DNA from: Calothrix sp. PCC 7716
GTDB taxonomy: Bacteria > Cyanobacteriota > Cyanobacteriia > Cyanobacteriales > Nostocaceae
Direction: 5' to 3'
Assembly (NCBI RefSeq): GCF_019977735.1
Contig: NZ_AP025018.1
Span: 5,212,580 to 5,276,579 of the forward strand
DNA: 64,000 nucleotides
The notes below the pieces were generated by a model. It was not told where the DNA came from. It made no database searches and worked only from the letters and a program-made list of their open reading frames with translations. A program made the translations under genes and the position numbers. Of this stretch, positions 63,200 to 64,000 are shown piece after piece (position 1 is the stretch's first letter; the number at the start of each line of letters is the position of its first letter).

Positions 63200-64000
63200 T
63201 TAAGCTGGAACTACAAATTTTTCGCTACCAGCTAAACCAAATGCTTCGTGAATGACTTGCAAAGCTTTAACACCTTGCTCTTGTTCAACAACGCAGCTAA
63301 TTTTAATTTCAGATGTAGCTATCATTTGAATGTTAATTTTGTTTTGTGCTAAGGCTTCAAACATTTTTGCTGCTACACCAGGTTGCCCAACCATGCCGGC
63401 GCCTACTATACTGACTTTTGCGATGGCACTATCTAAAACTACTTCGCCCCAATCATATTCTACTGCTGCTTGTTGAAGCTTTAGTTGGGTACTTTCAGCG
63501 TCAAGACGTGCGACGGTAAAAGCAATATCTCGTCTCGGCGCCCCATCTATAATATGGCAACGCTGTGATTGAATAATCATATCAACACTAACATTGTGTT
63601 CTGCGAGTAACCCAAATAACTTTGCTGCCATCCCTGGTTTATCAGGAACGTTACGAATTGCTAAACGTGCTTGGTTTAGGTCGAGTGCAACACCACGAAC
63701 TGGAGAGTGTCCGAGTGGGAGGGTATTTGAGGAGGGGAGGGGGGAAGTAGTAATATCAAAAGCTTTTGCTAGGGAGGTGACGGCTTTTTCGCAGTCGGTT
63801 TCGTCTACTACACAGCTAACTTTTACTTCGCTAGTAGAAATCATTTGAATGTTTACACCTGCTTCAGCTAGTGTTGCGAACATTTTTGCTGCCACACCTG
63901 GGCGCCCAATCATCCCGGCACCTGCGATACTAACTTTAGCAATGTTTTGTTCTACTAATACCTCAGCTTCTTCTGATTTTGTTGGGGTGCTGCGAAGTAC
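63200..64000 (-). CDS. lysC: Aspartate kinase, C-terminal ACT-domain part
   Basis: The gene enters from the right edge; 266 residues are visible. The protein has repeated ACT regulatory domains: AKVSIAGAGMIGRPGVAAKMFATLAEAGVNIQMISTSEVKVSC, then AIRNVPDKPGMAAKLFGLLAEHNVSVDMI and a third VSIVGAGMVGQPGVAAKMFEALAQNKINIQMIATSEIKISCVV. This is the regulatory half of cyanobacterial aspartate kinase, which phosphorylates aspartate in lysine/threonine/methionine synthesis and is inhibited by the end products. The kinase domain lies outside the window. A linker of low-complexity sequence (about 63700-63760) joins two ACT pairs. Confidence 0.93.
   Translation of the reverse strand, partial: VLRSTPTKSEEAEVLVEQNIAKVSIAGAGMIGRPGVAAKMFATLAEAGVNIQMISTSEVKVSCVVDETDCEKAVTSLAKAFDITTSPLPSSNTLPLGHSPVRGVALDLNQARLAIRNVPDKPGMAAKLFGLLAEHNVSVDMIIQSQRCHIIDGAPRRDIAFTVARLDAESTQLKLQQAAVEYDWGEVVLDSAIAKVSIVGAGMVGQPGVAAKMFEALAQNKINIQMIATSEIKISCVVEQEQGVKALQVIHEAFGLAGSEKFVVPA

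Overview
The window is cyanobacterial chromosome, most likely from a filamentous Nostocales-type organism. The support is a CrtP-CrtB carotenoid pair, short families known mainly from cyanobacteria (DUF3386, DUF3181, 2TM, LTXXQ-like secreted proteins), heptanucleotide STRR-type repeats between genes, and many small palindromic intergenic repeats. No rRNA, CRISPR array, insertion sequence or phage module was seen. The hexamer GGCGCC occurs about 110 times by hand count, roughly once per 570 bases, while the usual cyanobacterial HIP1 octamer GCGATCGC was not seen at all. GGCGCC therefore looks like this genome's highly iterated palindrome.

Layout. 0-8.5 kb: start of a large-subunit catalase, an RlpA-like wall protein, a TIR-membrane-TPR protein, a retropepsin with an overlapping partner, a GAF-LuxR regulator divergent from DUF3386, an EEP-fold phosphohydrolase, an Rpn-like nuclease and a GFA protein. 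8.5-20.7 kb: GH1 glucosidase, a methyltransferase, Lnt, GyrA, an HDAC-family deacetylase, a peptidoglycan amidase, an SGNH hydrolase and an SRPBCC protein. 20.8-28 kb: two LTXXQ-like paralogs divergent from a CbbX-type AAA+ protein, an aminotransferase remnant, then a small membrane protein, a Ser/Thr kinase and a Ski2-like helicase. 28-35.7 kb: a two-gene set matching the two halves of vertebrate D-glutamate cyclase, CysQ-like and PfkB enzymes, RsmI, Dps, pirin and a Uma2 protein. 35.7-40 kb is an accessory stretch of small genes with a ribbon-helix-helix/HTH regulator overlapping a PAS-like protein. 40-44.6 kb: MoaC, tRNA-Arg, an MFS transporter, a GT2, and an NlpC/P60 peptidase divergent from a beta-lactamase-fold hydrolase. 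45.5-55.2 kb is an exopolysaccharide cluster (flippase, Wzc-like protein with an altered P-loop, O-antigen ligase, four glycosyltransferases). 56-64 kb: an outer-membrane barrel, tRNA-Ser, CrtB-CrtP, DUF4058, PhzF, a second RlpA and the C-terminal part of aspartate kinase.

Themes. Cell-envelope genes dominate: two RlpA proteins, amidase, NlpC/P60, serine hydrolase, Lnt and the polysaccharide cluster. Intergenic DNA is crowded with at least six repeat families that make hairpins. Several of them run into coding regions and shift apparent starts or C-termini; starts were corrected where this was visible. All identifications are by motif recognition from the sequence; no database search was run.
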